Source: Corynebacterium sp. 74A
GTDB lineage: Bacteria > Actinomycetota > Actinomycetes > Mycobacteriales > Mycobacteriaceae
Length of the DNA stretch: 64,000 nucleotides
Direction: 5' to 3'
Assembly (NCBI RefSeq): GCF_008930665.1
Contig: NZ_PQMG01000005.1
Span: forward strand, 148,614 to 212,613
Under the pieces are notes generated by a model that worked only from the letters and a program-made list of their open reading frames with translations, was not told the origin of the DNA and searched no databases. Of the stretch, positions 45,554 to 54,108 are shown in pieces. Made by a program: the position numbers and the translations under genes. Within the stretch, counting starts at the first letter, position 1; the number at the start of each line of letters is the position of its first letter.

Positions 45554-45819
45554 GCGTTCTTGAGATCATCTGCTACCTCGGCATAGCCGCCTTCACCATC
45601 GCACTGACCATTGCGCTATCGCTCGCCATCCGCTCCCAGGACCCGGGCACACGCGCACTACTGGCCGACATGGTGTTCTACTGCATGCTGGGCATCTACC
45701 TCATCTGGACTCTCACGCACCCCGTATCCATCGCCTATGAGGTAGCCATCCTAGCCTCGATCATGGGTGCGCTCACTACTGTTTCGCTCGCCCGCATCCT
45801 TTCGAAAGGCAGGAGGTAG
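45550..45819 (+). CDS. mrpF: Mrp antiporter subunit F
   Basis: 89 residues with three membrane segments. The pattern IRSQDPGTRALLADMVFYCMLGIYLIWTL and the final AILASIMGALTTVSLARIL are MrpF-like. GGAG precedes the ATG inside the mrpE end. Member of the Mrp complex, small and hydrophobic, needed for assembly. Confidence 0.9.
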   Translation: MSVLEIICYLGIAAFTIALTIALSLAIRSQDPGTRALLADMVFYCMLGIYLIWTLTHPVSIAYEVAILASIMGALTTVSLARILSKGRR

Positions 45820-45821
45820 TC

Positions 45822-46223
45822 ATGACCATCAGCGACATTATCGTCGGAGCCCTCGTGCTCTTGGCCGCATTCATTGCCATGGTTACCGTGCGTTCCATTT
45901 GGGAGGCCAAGGATGCGCTGACCCGCGTGAATCTTTTGAGCCCGCTCACGGGAGTAGCACTACCACTGCTGATTATCGCGAACTTGGTGAACGACTTCTC
46001 CACCAAGGGGTTTGACCCCAATAACCTCGTTCGCGCCATCATTTCGATCGCTTTCCTGCTGGCAGTAGTAAGCGTCTCCAGCTTCTACCTCGCCCGCGCC
46101 ATCTACGGCGTCTCGGTGGATGACCGCGTGCGCCTGGCCAAGGAGCGTTCCTCCCAGCAGGAGGACGATGCGCCTGCTGAAGGCTCCGCCGCTGAGCCCG
46201 ATCCGCAGGTGTCTGAACAGTAG
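45822..46223 (+). CDS. mrpG: Mrp antiporter subunit G
   Basis: 133 residues. Three membrane segments with the MrpG-like core MVTVRSIWEAKDALTRVNLLSPLTGVALPLLIIANLV. The Glu/Asp-rich tail (SSQQEDDAPAEGSAAEP) is not part of the family core. It begins two bases after the mrpF stop with an AGGAGG site. It is the last gene of the operon; a strong hairpin follows. Confidence 0.9.
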   Translation: MTISDIIVGALVLLAAFIAMVTVRSIWEAKDALTRVNLLSPLTGVALPLLIIANLVNDFSTKGFDPNNLVRAIISIAFLLAVVSVSSFYLARAIYGVSVDDRVRLAKERSSQQEDDAPAEGSAAEPDPQVSEQ

Positions 46224-46239
46224 TCCCGTTCTCACCACC

Positions 46240-46270
46240 AACCCCCAAGGAATCCTGATCCTTGGGGGTT
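46240..46270 (+). terminator. mrp operon terminator
   Basis: A perfect 12-bp stem AACCCCCAAGGA/TCCTTGGGGGTT with a 7-base loop followed by GTTTCG. Confidence 0.9.
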
Positions 46271-46333
46271 GTTTCGCTCGCACCTGAAGCCCCACCGCAT
46301 TCTGGGCGCGGAGGGGCTGAGGCGACTAAGGGG

Positions 46334-47707
46334 TTAGCTCGCGGGTGGTTCACACCCGGGCGGCCATGGTTGGTGGCGGATGCGTCTGCCGGCGGAGCGG
46401 GAGGCGGCGTATCCGTTGTTGATGTTCACCGATGGGTTCGGGGTGCCGCGGGCGGTGCCGACGATTCCGGTGTGGGGGTCGCGGCGGGCGTGGTGTCGCC
46501 GCGGGTCGCGGTGGGTATCGTCGTTGTCGGTGTGGTGGGTGCGGCATCTCGCGGTGAGGTTTTCTATGTCAGTAGTGCCGCCGTGTTCCCACGCAGTGAT
46601 GTGGTGGATGTCGGATCGCGACAGCGGTGTGGAACAGCCCGGGTGGGAGCACACCCCTTCGGAGGCGAAGAGGGCGAGTCGTTGGGCGAAGGTGGCGGTG
46701 CGACGCATGCGGCCGACGCGCAGCGCCATCCCGGTGGAGGGGTCGTGGATTACGTAGAAGCCGTATTTGTTGGCCCCGAGTTCTTCGATCTGGTCGAGGG
46801 TGAGGTTGATTCCGGTGTTGGTGGGCAGGGTGTAGCCGGCGGCGATGAGGTCCTCGCGGTCGAAGTCTTTGGCGGAGAAGCTGAACACCATGGCGCTGCT
46901 ACGGCTGGTGTCGCCCCGGTTCATTACGGCGCAGGCGGCGTCGGCACTGCGCTGGTCGAAGGTGCGGGTGTCGCCGTGGGGCCGCGGTTTCCGGAGTTCG
47001 GCGTCGAGTTGTGCTTTGAAGTCGGCAATGGCGGCGGCGGGGAGTTTGGCGTTGATGGAGCAGGTGCCGTCTTCGTCGGTGCGGGTAATGCGGAAGAAGC
47101 GCTTGCGGCGGCCGCGTTCGGGGTTAGCACCGAGCCGAGCGTTGAGGGCGCGGACGCGTTCGATGGCGGCGGCGCGCACGTCGGCGTAGCTATGGGTGGC
47201 GGCGTAGGTGACGAGCTGATTGCGCAGGGTTTCGCGGATCAGGGCGTTGTCGGTTTTGAGTTTGGCGAGTTTCGTTTCGATGACGGTGCGGGTTTCGGCG
47301 GAGATGAGGGCCCGGCGCAGGAGTTGTTCGCTGGCAGTGCGTAGCTCGGCGGCCTCCGCCCGGTGGGCGCGGACCTCGTCGTTCTCCTCGGTGGTGTCAT
47401 CCACCATAGGCCCGTAGAGCCGGTGCGCTTGGGTGGAGACAGTAGTGGCACGGCTGCGGGACCAGCCGAAGTCTTCTTCGAGCACCCGCACGGATTTCCC
47501 TGTTCCGGCGACCACGCTGGATAGCCCGTTGGCGAGCCGGTGCGCGAGCAGCACGTCGATGTGTGCTTTAAGTCCCATGAGCGCATCCATGGCGACAATC
47601 TCGTCCCACTGCTCGGCGATCTCGGCGTCACTGGCCGTAGTGAGCACCGATTCGGCGGCCTCGAGGGCGGCGGCGAGATCGGCGCGAGCGCGCTGCAGGG
47701 TGGTCAT
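46334..47707 (-). CDS. HNH endonuclease with DUF222 (13E12-like)
   Basis: 457 residues. The N-terminal DUF222 helical region (residues about 15-280, for example SRSRATTVSTQAHRLYGP and YADVRAAAIERVRALNARLG) is followed by a zinc HNH module: CSHPGCSTPLSRSDIHHITAWEHGG with the catalytic HH, then NLTARCRTHH. This is the widespread actinobacterial family called 13E12 repeats in M. tuberculosis, thought to be homing-endonuclease-like. No terminal repeats or partner genes are visible. The C-terminus is Arg/His-rich and low complexity. Confidence 0.9.
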   Translation of the reverse strand: MTTLQRARADLAAALEAAESVLTTASDAEIAEQWDEIVAMDALMGLKAHIDVLLAHRLANGLSSVVAGTGKSVRVLEEDFGWSRSRATTVSTQAHRLYGPMVDDTTEENDEVRAHRAEAAELRTASEQLLRRALISAETRTVIETKLAKLKTDNALIRETLRNQLVTYAATHSYADVRAAAIERVRALNARLGANPERGRRKRFFRITRTDEDGTCSINAKLPAAAIADFKAQLDAELRKPRPHGDTRTFDQRSADAACAVMNRGDTSRSSAMVFSFSAKDFDREDLIAAGYTLPTNTGINLTLDQIEELGANKYGFYVIHDPSTGMALRVGRMRRTATFAQRLALFASEGVCSHPGCSTPLSRSDIHHITAWEHGGTTDIENLTARCRTHHTDNDDTHRDPRRHHARRDPHTGIVGTARGTPNPSVNINNGYAASRSAGRRIRHQPWPPGCEPPAS

Positions 47708-47801
47708 GGCTCACATCGTGGCCCAGCCGCCCCGCGTTGTCATCACGCTGCGCGCTTATCGACGCCATCCTGTGCATAACCCGTTTTTTCATCCACAGCC
47801 T

Positions 47802-49184
47802 CTAGCCGAGCAGCATCACCCAGCCGAGGATGCCGGTGAGTACCACGATGGGGATGGCCACGGATACTACTGCTATGTCTTTGTAGGATTGCCGGTGCGT
47901 CATTCCGCATACGAGCAGCATCGTGAGCACCGCGCCGTTGTGTGGCAGGGAGTCGAAGGACACCGAGGCCATGGCCATGAGCCGGTGCAGCAGCTCGGGG
48001 TCGATGTTTTGTTGCGCTGCCAGCGCCGCTAGGTCGGGGCCGAAGGCTTCGAGGGTAATGGATAGTCCGCCGGAGGAGGAGCCGGTGACTCCGGAGATCG
48101 CGGCCACCGAGGTGATGCCGACCAAGATGGCGTTGTTGGCGAGCTCGAAGATGGCGTCGCGAAGCACCGCGAATACGGCAAGGGAGGCCACCACCGCGCC
48201 GTAGCCCACCTCGGAGGCAGTAGTAAGCGCGGGAAGGATCGCGTTTTTGGCGCCTTCGGATAGGTCTGCCACTAGCTCGGATAGGTGCCGGAAGCGCATT
48301 GCCATGATCAGCAGGATGCCCGTGGCCAGCGCCACCACGACGCTCCACAGTCCCCGGACGGCGTCGATGGTGGTGGAGCCGTATTTCTCTGAGTCCAGGT
48401 AGGAGAAGTCCATGGCGTCGCTGAGGACGTAGATGAAGAGGAAATTCATCACGATCACTACTGCAATGGGCAGCAGCCCGCGCAGTCCGCGCAGCGCCAC
48501 GTGCTCGGTGTTCGAAACAGTAGTGTCCTCGGGTTCATCGTCGCCGAAGGGTTCCCCAGCGCGGATGAGCGCCCGGGCGCGGCGGTTAAGCCACGCCATA
48601 CCGAGCGCGAACATGGCGATAGAGCCGATGAGCCCCACGACGGGCGCCGCGTAGCCGGTGGTGCCGAAGTAGCGGGTGGGGATGACGTTGTGTACCTGCG
48701 GGCTGCCGGGCAGGGCGGCGATGGCGAAGGTGATGGTGCCGAGCGCCAGCGCCGCTGGCATGAGCCTTTTGGGGATCCCGGCCTGCCGAAACAGGGGCGT
48801 GGCAATGGGCACGATAGTGAAGGCCACCACCCAGGCGCTCACACCGCCGTAGGTGAGTAAGGCGGTGGCGAGCACGGTGGAGAGGATGGCGCGCTGCGGG
48901 CCGAAGAGCGCCGAGATGCCACGGGCGAGGTCCGCGGCGAGTCCAGAGCTGGTCATGAGCCGGCCGAAGATCGCGCCACTGAGGAAGAGCGGGAAGAAGC
49001 TGATAATGAACCCGCCGAGCGCCGGCATGAAAATCTGGGTGTAGGTGGCCAGTAGTGGGGCTCCGGACAGTAGTGTCGCGAGCAGTGCCGCGATGGGGGC
49101 GACGATGATCACGGAGTGCCCGCGGTACGCGAGCACGAGAAGCACGCCCAGGGAGAGGAAGATTCCGCTGAGTCCGAGTACCAT
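47802..49184 (-). CDS. GntP family permease
   Basis: 460 residues from the ATG at 49184 (AAAGG site). About 12 membrane segments; GGFIISFFPLFLSGAIFGRLMTSSG, GGVSAWVVAFTIVPIATPLF and the C-terminal ISGVTGSSSGGLSITLEAF with MASVSFDSLPHNGAVLTMLLVCGMTH are GntP-like. The family imports gluconate, D-serine or short hydroxy acids with protons. It is divergent from a TetR gene and next to mmsB-mmsA, so 3-hydroxyisobutyrate or a related hydroxy acid is a sensible substrate, by inference only. Confidence 0.85.
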   Translation of the reverse strand: MVLGLSGIFLSLGVLLVLAYRGHSVIIVAPIAALLATLLSGAPLLATYTQIFMPALGGFIISFFPLFLSGAIFGRLMTSSGLAADLARGISALFGPQRAILSTVLATALLTYGGVSAWVVAFTIVPIATPLFRQAGIPKRLMPAALALGTITFAIAALPGSPQVHNVIPTRYFGTTGYAAPVVGLIGSIAMFALGMAWLNRRARALIRAGEPFGDDEPEDTTVSNTEHVALRGLRGLLPIAVVIVMNFLFIYVLSDAMDFSYLDSEKYGSTTIDAVRGLWSVVVALATGILLIMAMRFRHLSELVADLSEGAKNAILPALTTASEVGYGAVVASLAVFAVLRDAIFELANNAILVGITSVAAISGVTGSSSGGLSITLEAFGPDLAALAAQQNIDPELLHRLMAMASVSFDSLPHNGAVLTMLLVCGMTHRQSYKDIAVVSVAIPIVVLTGILGWVMLLG

Positions 49185-49202
49185 GTTTTCTGCCTTTCTG
49201 GG

Positions 49203-49220
49203 CACCGGCGCTGGCCGGTG
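49203..49220. promoter_or_regulatory. Likely TetR operator
   Basis: CACCGGC-GCTG-GCCGGTG, a perfect 7-4-7 dyad in the 53-base region between the divergent GntP and TetR genes. It directly precedes the TATAAT box of the TetR gene, where binding would block both promoters. Confidence 0.6.
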
Positions 49221-49224
49221 TACT

Positions 49225-49230
49225 TATAAT
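49225..49230 (+). promoter_or_regulatory. -10 element of the TetR gene (leaderless mRNA)
   Basis: A consensus TATAAT ends eight bases before the ATG at 49238, so transcription should begin at or one base before the start codon. No ribosome-binding site is present or needed. Confidence 0.65.
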
Positions 49231-49237
49231 GCGGGGC

Positions 49238-49813
49238 ATGAGCACTGATTCGGCGAATGCCCGCACCCGCATTCTGGTGGTGGCCCGCGAGATGTTTGCG
49301 GAGAGCTCTTTCGCGGCGGTGTCGTTGAAGGAGATCGCCCGGGTGGCGGAGGTGTCGCCGGCGCTGATCGTGAAGCATTTTCACAGCAAGGAGAACCTGT
49401 TCGCGGCTACTCTCGATTTTTCGGAGTCGGCGCGGGCGCTGTTTGCGGGTCCTTTTGTCCGGCTGGGTGCCACCGCGATCGAGGAGACGCTGACGGCACC
49501 GTGGGCCGCTCCTTATTCGATTGTGCGGGCGCTGACGATCGCGGATGGTTCCTTGGCGTCGCTGCAGGCGATCGGTGAGCGTATTCAGCGCGATATTTTG
49601 CAGGTGCTCACTGACCGCATCACGGCGGAGGCCCCGCATCCTTATCCCGCGCCGCGGTTGCGCGCCCAGGCGGCGATGTCCCTGCTCACGGGCTTATCGT
49701 TGATGCGCCGCTGCGGGGATGTGGAGTTTGCCTCCTTCCCCCACGAGCAGCTGGTGGGCTTCTATGCCACACAGCTGCAGTCGCTTATCGACGGCCACCC
49801 GCAGCCACGCTAA
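49238..49813 (+). CDS. TetR family transcriptional regulator
   Basis: 191 residues. The N-terminal helix-turn-helix is canonical (ILVVAREMFAESSFAAVSLKEIARVAEVSPALIVKHFHSKENLFAA). The ligand domain is variable, with TetR_C-like helices. A consensus -10 next to the start suggests a leaderless message, and a 7-4-7 dyad lies between it and the GntP gene, so it probably represses both itself and the permease. The stop abuts the last base of the converging mmsB gene. A 11-mer GCTTATCGACG copy encodes its LIDG residues. Confidence 0.9.
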   Translation: MSTDSANARTRILVVAREMFAESSFAAVSLKEIARVAEVSPALIVKHFHSKENLFAATLDFSESARALFAGPFVRLGATAIEETLTAPWAAPYSIVRALTIADGSLASLQAIGERIQRDILQVLTDRITAEAPHPYPAPRLRAQAAMSLLTGLSLMRRCGDVEFASFPHEQLVGFYATQLQSLIDGHPQPR

Positions 49814-50695
49814 CTACTGCGCCGCACGCACCTGGTTGATCACCACGGAGAAGTCCCGCTCCCCTTCCCCGGCGTCCTGCAGCTGGGTGAATAGCTCGAG
49901 GGCGTGCCGCCCCAGCTGGGTGTCGGTGCTGGTCTGGGTGGCGGAGTCGATGGCCAGCGCGAGGTCTTTGCAGATGAGGTTGGTGGAGAAGCCGGCGGCG
50001 AAGTCCCTATTGGCGGGGGCGCTATCGACCACATCGGGCACGGGGCAATTGGTAGTGAGCGCCCAGCAGCTGCCGGTGGAGTGCGAGACCACGTCGAAGA
50101 AGGCGCGGGGGCTGAGACCGAGTCTTTCGCCGAGCACCATGCCCTCGGCGATGGCGATCTGCTGGATGCCCAGGATCATGTTGTTGCACAGTTTGGCGGC
50201 CGCGCCGGCGCCGGGGCCGCCGCAGTGGGTGAGGGATGCACCCATGACCTCGAGCACGGGGCGGGCCTGCTCCACGGCCTCGGTCTCGCCGCCGACCATG
50301 AAAGCCAGCTTCCCGGCGCGGGCGCCCACCACACCTCCGGAGACGGGGGCGTCGATGTAGCGGTGCCCAGCCGCGGCCGCGGTGGCGGCGTTGCTGGTGG
50401 CTTCGTCGACGCCGATGGTGGAGGAATCAATAAAGAGCGCGTTGCCGGGGTGCTCGCCGATGATCTCGCGGAGGGTGGCGTCGACAAGCGTGCCGTTGGG
50501 GAGCATGGTGATGATGATGCTGGCGTCGCGGGCGGCGGCAGCGGCGGAATCGTGGACGTCGATCCCGGCTGAGCGGGCGGCGGTGATGGCCGGTTCCATC
50601 ACGTCGAAGCCGGTGACGGTGTAGCCGGCGGCGTGGAGGTTGCTGGCCATGGGCCCGCCCATGTTGCCGAGGCCGATGAAAGCGATGGTGGTCAT
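49814..50695 (-). CDS. mmsB: 3-hydroxyisobutyrate dehydrogenase
   Basis: 293 residues. The Rossmann start FIGLGNMGGPMASNL, the FIDSSTIGV and DAPVSGGVVGARAGKLAFMVGG substrate-binding blocks and the catalytic lysine in GAAAKLCNNMILG define the beta-hydroxyacid dehydrogenase family. NAD-dependent oxidation of 3-hydroxyisobutyrate gives methylmalonate semialdehyde, the substrate of the next enzyme, which is encoded just upstream in the same operon (18-base gap). AAGGAGAG ribosome site present. Confidence 0.92.
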   Translation of the reverse strand: MTTIAFIGLGNMGGPMASNLHAAGYTVTGFDVMEPAITAARSAGIDVHDSAAAAARDASIIITMLPNGTLVDATLREIIGEHPGNALFIDSSTIGVDEATSNAATAAAAGHRYIDAPVSGGVVGARAGKLAFMVGGETEAVEQARPVLEVMGASLTHCGGPGAGAAAKLCNNMILGIQQIAIAEGMVLGERLGLSPRAFFDVVSHSTGSCWALTTNCPVPDVVDSAPANRDFAAGFSTNLICKDLALAIDSATQTSTDTQLGRHALELFTQLQDAGEGERDFSVVINQVRAAQ

Positions 50696-50713
50696 TGCTC
50701 TCTCCTTCTCTCT

Positions 50714-52246
50714 TTAGTCCACGACCGGCATCACGAAGTGGGAGCCGGAGTGGGGGGTGATGGCGGCGTCGTCACGCGTCCAGCGGGAGGTGACGGTTTT
50801 GGTCTTGGTGTAGAAGCGGAAGGCGTCGGGGCCGTGCTGGTTGAGGTCGCCGAAGCCGGAGGCCTTCCAGCCGCCGAAGGTGTGATAGGCGATGGGCACG
50901 GGGATGGGCACGTTGATGCCCACCATGCCCACCTGGATGCGCTGGGCGATATCGCGGGCGGCGCCGCCGTTGCGGGTGAAGATGGACACGCCGTTGCCAT
51001 AGGCGTGCTCGGTGGGCAGGCGCAGGGCCTCGTCGATGCTGTCGGCGTGGACGATGGTGAGCACGGGGCCGAAGATCTCGTCGGTGTAGATCGACATCTC
51101 GGGGGTGACGTGGTCGAAGAGGGTGGGCGCCAGGTAGTAGCCGCCGCTGAGGTCCTCGCCCTGGAAGCTGCTGTCGGTGGCGCCGCGCTCGCGGCCATCG
51201 ACGACAAGCTCGGCACCGGCCTCCACTCCGGCGTCGATATAGGAGCGCACTCGCTCCACCGCGGAGGCGGCCACCAGCGGGCCATAGTCGGCGTCCGGGT
51301 CGAGGCAGTGGCCCACCTTGAGGCCTTCGATGCGTTCCACCAGTTTCTCGCGCAGCGCGGTGGCGGTCTCCTCACCCACGGGCACGGCCACGGAGATCGC
51401 CATGCAGCGCTCGCCGGCCGAGCCATAGGCGGCGCCCACCAGGGCGTCGGCCACCTCGTCGAGGTTGGCGTCGGGCAGGATGAGCATGTGGTTCTTGGCG
51501 CCGCCGAAGCACTGGGCGCGTTTGCCGGTCTCGGCGCAGCGGGTGTAGATGTACTGGGCAATCGGGGTGGAGCCGACAAAGCCGACCGCTTGGATCACCT
51601 TGGAGTCGAGGAGGACATCCACCGCTTCCTTATCGCCGTGCACCACGTTGAATACCCCGTCCGGCCCGCCGGCCGCGGTGAACAGCTCGGCCAGCTTCAG
51701 GGGCACGGAGGGGTCGCGCTCGGAGGGCTTGAGGATGAAGGCATTGCCGGCCGCGAGTGCTGGGCCGGCCTTCCACAGCGGGATCATGGCGGGGAAGTTG
51801 AAGGGGGTGATCCCGGCGACTACGCCAAGCGGCTGGCGCATGGAGTAGGTATCCACCCCAGTGCCCACCGAGTCGGAGAACTCGCCTTTGAGGAAGTGCG
51901 GGGCACCGAGGGATACTTCCACCACCTCGAGGCCGCGTTGGACATCGCCTTGGGCGTCGGCGAAGGTTTTGCCATGCTCCAGCGACAGTGCGGTGGCCAG
52001 CTCATCCATGTGCTCGTTGATCAGCCGAATCCACTCCATGAGCACCCGCATGCGCTTTTGTGGGTTCAGCGCGGCCCACTCGGGCTGGGCGACGCGGGCG
52101 TTAGTGATGACTTCCTGCACATCGGCGGTGCTGGCCAGCCGCACCTGGGCTTGGACAGTGCCGGTGGAGGGATTCATCACGTCCTGGGTGGCAGTGGAGC
52201 TGCCCGCCCATTCGCGGCCACCGACGTAGTGGTTGATGGTCTTCAT
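50714..52246 (-). CDS. mmsA: Methylmalonate-semialdehyde dehydrogenase (CoA-acylating)
   Basis: 510 residues from the ATG at 52246, seven bases after AAGGAG. Aldehyde dehydrogenase motifs: GITPFNFPAMIPLWK, FVGSTPIAQYIY and the catalytic Cys in SAGERCMAIS, with the MmsA-type YTKTKTVTSRW near the end. It makes propionyl-CoA from methylmalonate semialdehyde in valine catabolism, or acetyl-CoA from malonate semialdehyde in inositol or beta-alanine routes. It leads the mmsA-mmsB operon. Its upstream region holds an ATGGTG-AA-CACCAT dyad (52327-52340) of unknown role. Confidence 0.92.
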   Translation of the reverse strand: MKTINHYVGGREWAGSSTATQDVMNPSTGTVQAQVRLASTADVQEVITNARVAQPEWAALNPQKRMRVLMEWIRLINEHMDELATALSLEHGKTFADAQGDVQRGLEVVEVSLGAPHFLKGEFSDSVGTGVDTYSMRQPLGVVAGITPFNFPAMIPLWKAGPALAAGNAFILKPSERDPSVPLKLAELFTAAGGPDGVFNVVHGDKEAVDVLLDSKVIQAVGFVGSTPIAQYIYTRCAETGKRAQCFGGAKNHMLILPDANLDEVADALVGAAYGSAGERCMAISVAVPVGEETATALREKLVERIEGLKVGHCLDPDADYGPLVAASAVERVRSYIDAGVEAGAELVVDGRERGATDSSFQGEDLSGGYYLAPTLFDHVTPEMSIYTDEIFGPVLTIVHADSIDEALRLPTEHAYGNGVSIFTRNGGAARDIAQRIQVGMVGINVPIPVPIAYHTFGGWKASGFGDLNQHGPDAFRFYTKTKTVTSRWTRDDAAITPHSGSHFVMPVVD

Positions 52247-52359
52247 AGGAGTCTCCTTACTACTGTGCGAAAGTGCTATACACCACACCGTAGTGAGTCC
52301 TTCATCACATTCCTAGCGTTTATGCGATGGTGAACACCATTTACCCCAGACGCGAAAAA

Positions 52360-52384
52360 CCCGCCCCCGGTACACAGGGGCGGG
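52360..52384 (-). terminator. katA terminator
   Basis: An 8-bp GC stem (CCCGCCCC/GGGGCGGG) with a TTTTT tract in the minus direction, 15-39 bases after the catalase stop. Confidence 0.85.
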
Positions 52385-52398
52385 CATCACGCGCAGTT

Positions 52399-53946
52399 TT
52401 AGCTCTGGGTGAAGAGCTCCTTGACGCGCTGAGAAAGGTGGGGATCCACCTTGGCCCAGTACTCGTAGACCTGCTGCTCTACCTGCTCGCTCACCCCGGC
52501 CATGGCGCGGGCAATATTGCCGGCCATGCGCTCGCGGGCGGCGTCGTCAAGCACCTCGCGATAGAGAAGACCGGCCTGGGCAAAGTCATCATCCTCGGGG
52601 TGCTGCACATAGGCGCCGCGGGTGAAGTCGGTGCCGTGGGTCTCATCCCACAATCCGAGATCCCCAGCCACACCCACGGTCACGCCGGAACCGGAGGTCT
52701 CCTTATCATCGTCCGTACCGGCGCCCTTGGCGTAGGCGTTCGGGGAGTAGACGGGATCGGAAGGATCATTGAACTCATAGGCCATCGCGCCATCCTTGGC
52801 GTAGGTATTGACCTCGTTCAACGGGCGGTTAACCGGCAGGTGGTGGGCATTGGCGCCCACGCGGTAGCGGGCCGCATCGGCATAGGCGAAGCTACGGGCG
52901 ATGAGCATCTTGTCCGGGCTGAAGCCGATGCCACGCACCAGATTGCTGGGCTCGAAGGAGGCCTGCTCGATCTGGGCGAAGAAGTTCTTCGGGTTGCGGT
53001 TGAGCTCGAAATAGCCGACATCAATGAGTGGATAATCCTTCTGGGACCACACCTTGGTGAGGTCGAAGGGGTTCCAGCGATAATCCTCGGCCTCGTCGAG
53101 GGGCATAATCTGCACCTTCACGTCCCAGCGCGGATAGTCGCCACGCTCGATGGCGTTGAAGAGGTCCTCGCGGGAGGTATCGGCATTGGCGCCCACGGCG
53201 GCCTCCGCCTCCTCATCGGTCCAGAACTCCCAGCCCTGCTGGGTCTTGAAGTGGTACTTCACCCAGAAGCGCTCGCCGTCCTCATTCACCCACTGGTAGG
53301 TGTGGGAGCCGAAGCCGTCCATATGGCGGAAGTTCGTGGGGATACCACGATCGCCCATGAGATACGCCACCTGGTGGGCGGACTCCGGGGTGCGGGTCCA
53401 GAAGTCCCACTGCATATTGGCATCGCGCAAGCCGGTATCGGGCAGGCGCTTCTGGGAGTGAATGAAGTCTGGGAACTTTATCCCGTCGCGAATGAAGAAC
53501 ACCGGGGTGTTATTGCCCACGAGGTCATAGTTGCCCTCCTGGGTGTAGAACTTCAGGGCGAAGCCGCGCACATCGCGCCAGCCGTCCGGGGAGCCCTGCT
53601 CGCCAGCCACGGTGGAAAAACGCGCCAGCATCGGGGTGACGCGCCCCGGCTGGAAAAGATCGGCGCAGGTATAGCGGGACACATCCTCGGTGATGTGCAG
53701 CTCGCCGAAGGCGCCGGAGCCCTTAGCGTGCACGACACGCTCGGGCACGCGCTCGCGGTTGAAGTGGGCAAGCTTCTCCAGCAGGTGCACGTCGCGCAGG
53801 TCGACGCTGCCTTGCTGGCCCTGTGTGACGGAGTGGTTTTCACTGCTCACAGGGGCGCCATTCAGGCGGGTGGTCTGCTCGCCGCCGGGGGTGCGGGCAC
53901 CACCATTGACGATGGAATCTAGGTCAGAATTGTGCTGTTCAGCCAT
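52399..53946 (-). CDS. katA: Catalase (monofunctional haem)
   Basis: 515 residues, clade 3-like small-subunit size. The active-site His is in [17 protein letters not shown], the distal Asn in the [19 protein letters not shown] region and the haem-ligand Tyr in [14 protein letters not shown]. It degrades hydrogen peroxide in the cytoplasm. GAGGAGG lies just upstream of the ATG. A dyad with AGGCATC/GATGCCT arms lies 26-47 bases before the start. Neighbouring sigC and tgt match the C. glutamicum katA surroundings as I remember them. Confidence 0.96.
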   Translation of the reverse strand: MAEQHNSDLDSIVNGGARTPGGEQTTRLNGAPVSSENHSVTQGQQGSVDLRDVHLLEKLAHFNRERVPERVVHAKGSGAFGELHITEDVSRYTCADLFQPGRVTPMLARFSTVAGEQGSPDGWRDVRGFALKFYTQEGNYDLVGNNTPVFFIRDGIKFPDFIHSQKRLPDTGLRDANMQWDFWTRTPESAHQVAYLMGDRGIPTNFRHMDGFGSHTYQWVNEDGERFWVKYHFKTQQGWEFWTDEEAEAAVGANADTSREDLFNAIERGDYPRWDVKVQIMPLDEAEDYRWNPFDLTKVWSQKDYPLIDVGYFELNRNPKNFFAQIEQASFEPSNLVRGIGFSPDKMLIARSFAYADAARYRVGANAHHLPVNRPLNEVNTYAKDGAMAYEFNDPSDPVYSPNAYAKGAGTDDDKETSGSGVTVGVAGDLGLWDETHGTDFTRGAYVQHPEDDDFAQAGLLYREVLDDAARERMAGNIARAMAGVSEQVEQQVYEYWAKVDPHLSQRVKELFTQS

Positions 53947-53971
53947 AGCTCCTCCTCAAAGGAATTTTTAT

Positions 53972-53993
53972 AGGCATCGTCTAATTGATGCCT
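53972..53993. promoter_or_regulatory. Operator-like dyad upstream of katA
   Basis: AGGCATC-N8-GATGCCT, perfect 7-base arms, 26-47 bases from the katA start, in an AT-rich promoter region. It may be a site for a peroxide regulator such as OxyR; the match to a known consensus was not tested. Confidence 0.45.
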
Positions 53994-54108
53994 GATACTT
54001 AATAACTATACCCATAGTATCAGAATTTCCAATTAATCACCGGATAACCCATAGGCATTACCGAAGCCAAGCCTTAGTTCGCGATCCGTTTTGCTAGGAT
54101 CATCAGGT

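Larger units (their letters stand above)
36269..52265. repeat. Region with dense CACTACTG octamers
   Basis: Exact octamers on either strand start at 36269, 36774, 38334, 38538, 41374, 41965, 42025, 43520, 43731, 43770, 43844, 43988, 44682, 44735, 45656, 45774, 46570, 47440, 48456, 48518, 49050 and 49068. Nine more match the 7-base core ACTACTG only, starting at 40761, 40983, 44925, 46063, 46218, 47866, 48218, 49813 and 52259. Outside this region I saw one octamer (1866) and one core (28143). The words lie mostly on the coding strand and use different reading frames. Confidence 0.75.

Noticed and set aside
46334..47707. DUF222-HNH gene as part of a mobile element
   Set aside because: No flanking repeats, target duplication or transposase. 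The family is common as single genes.
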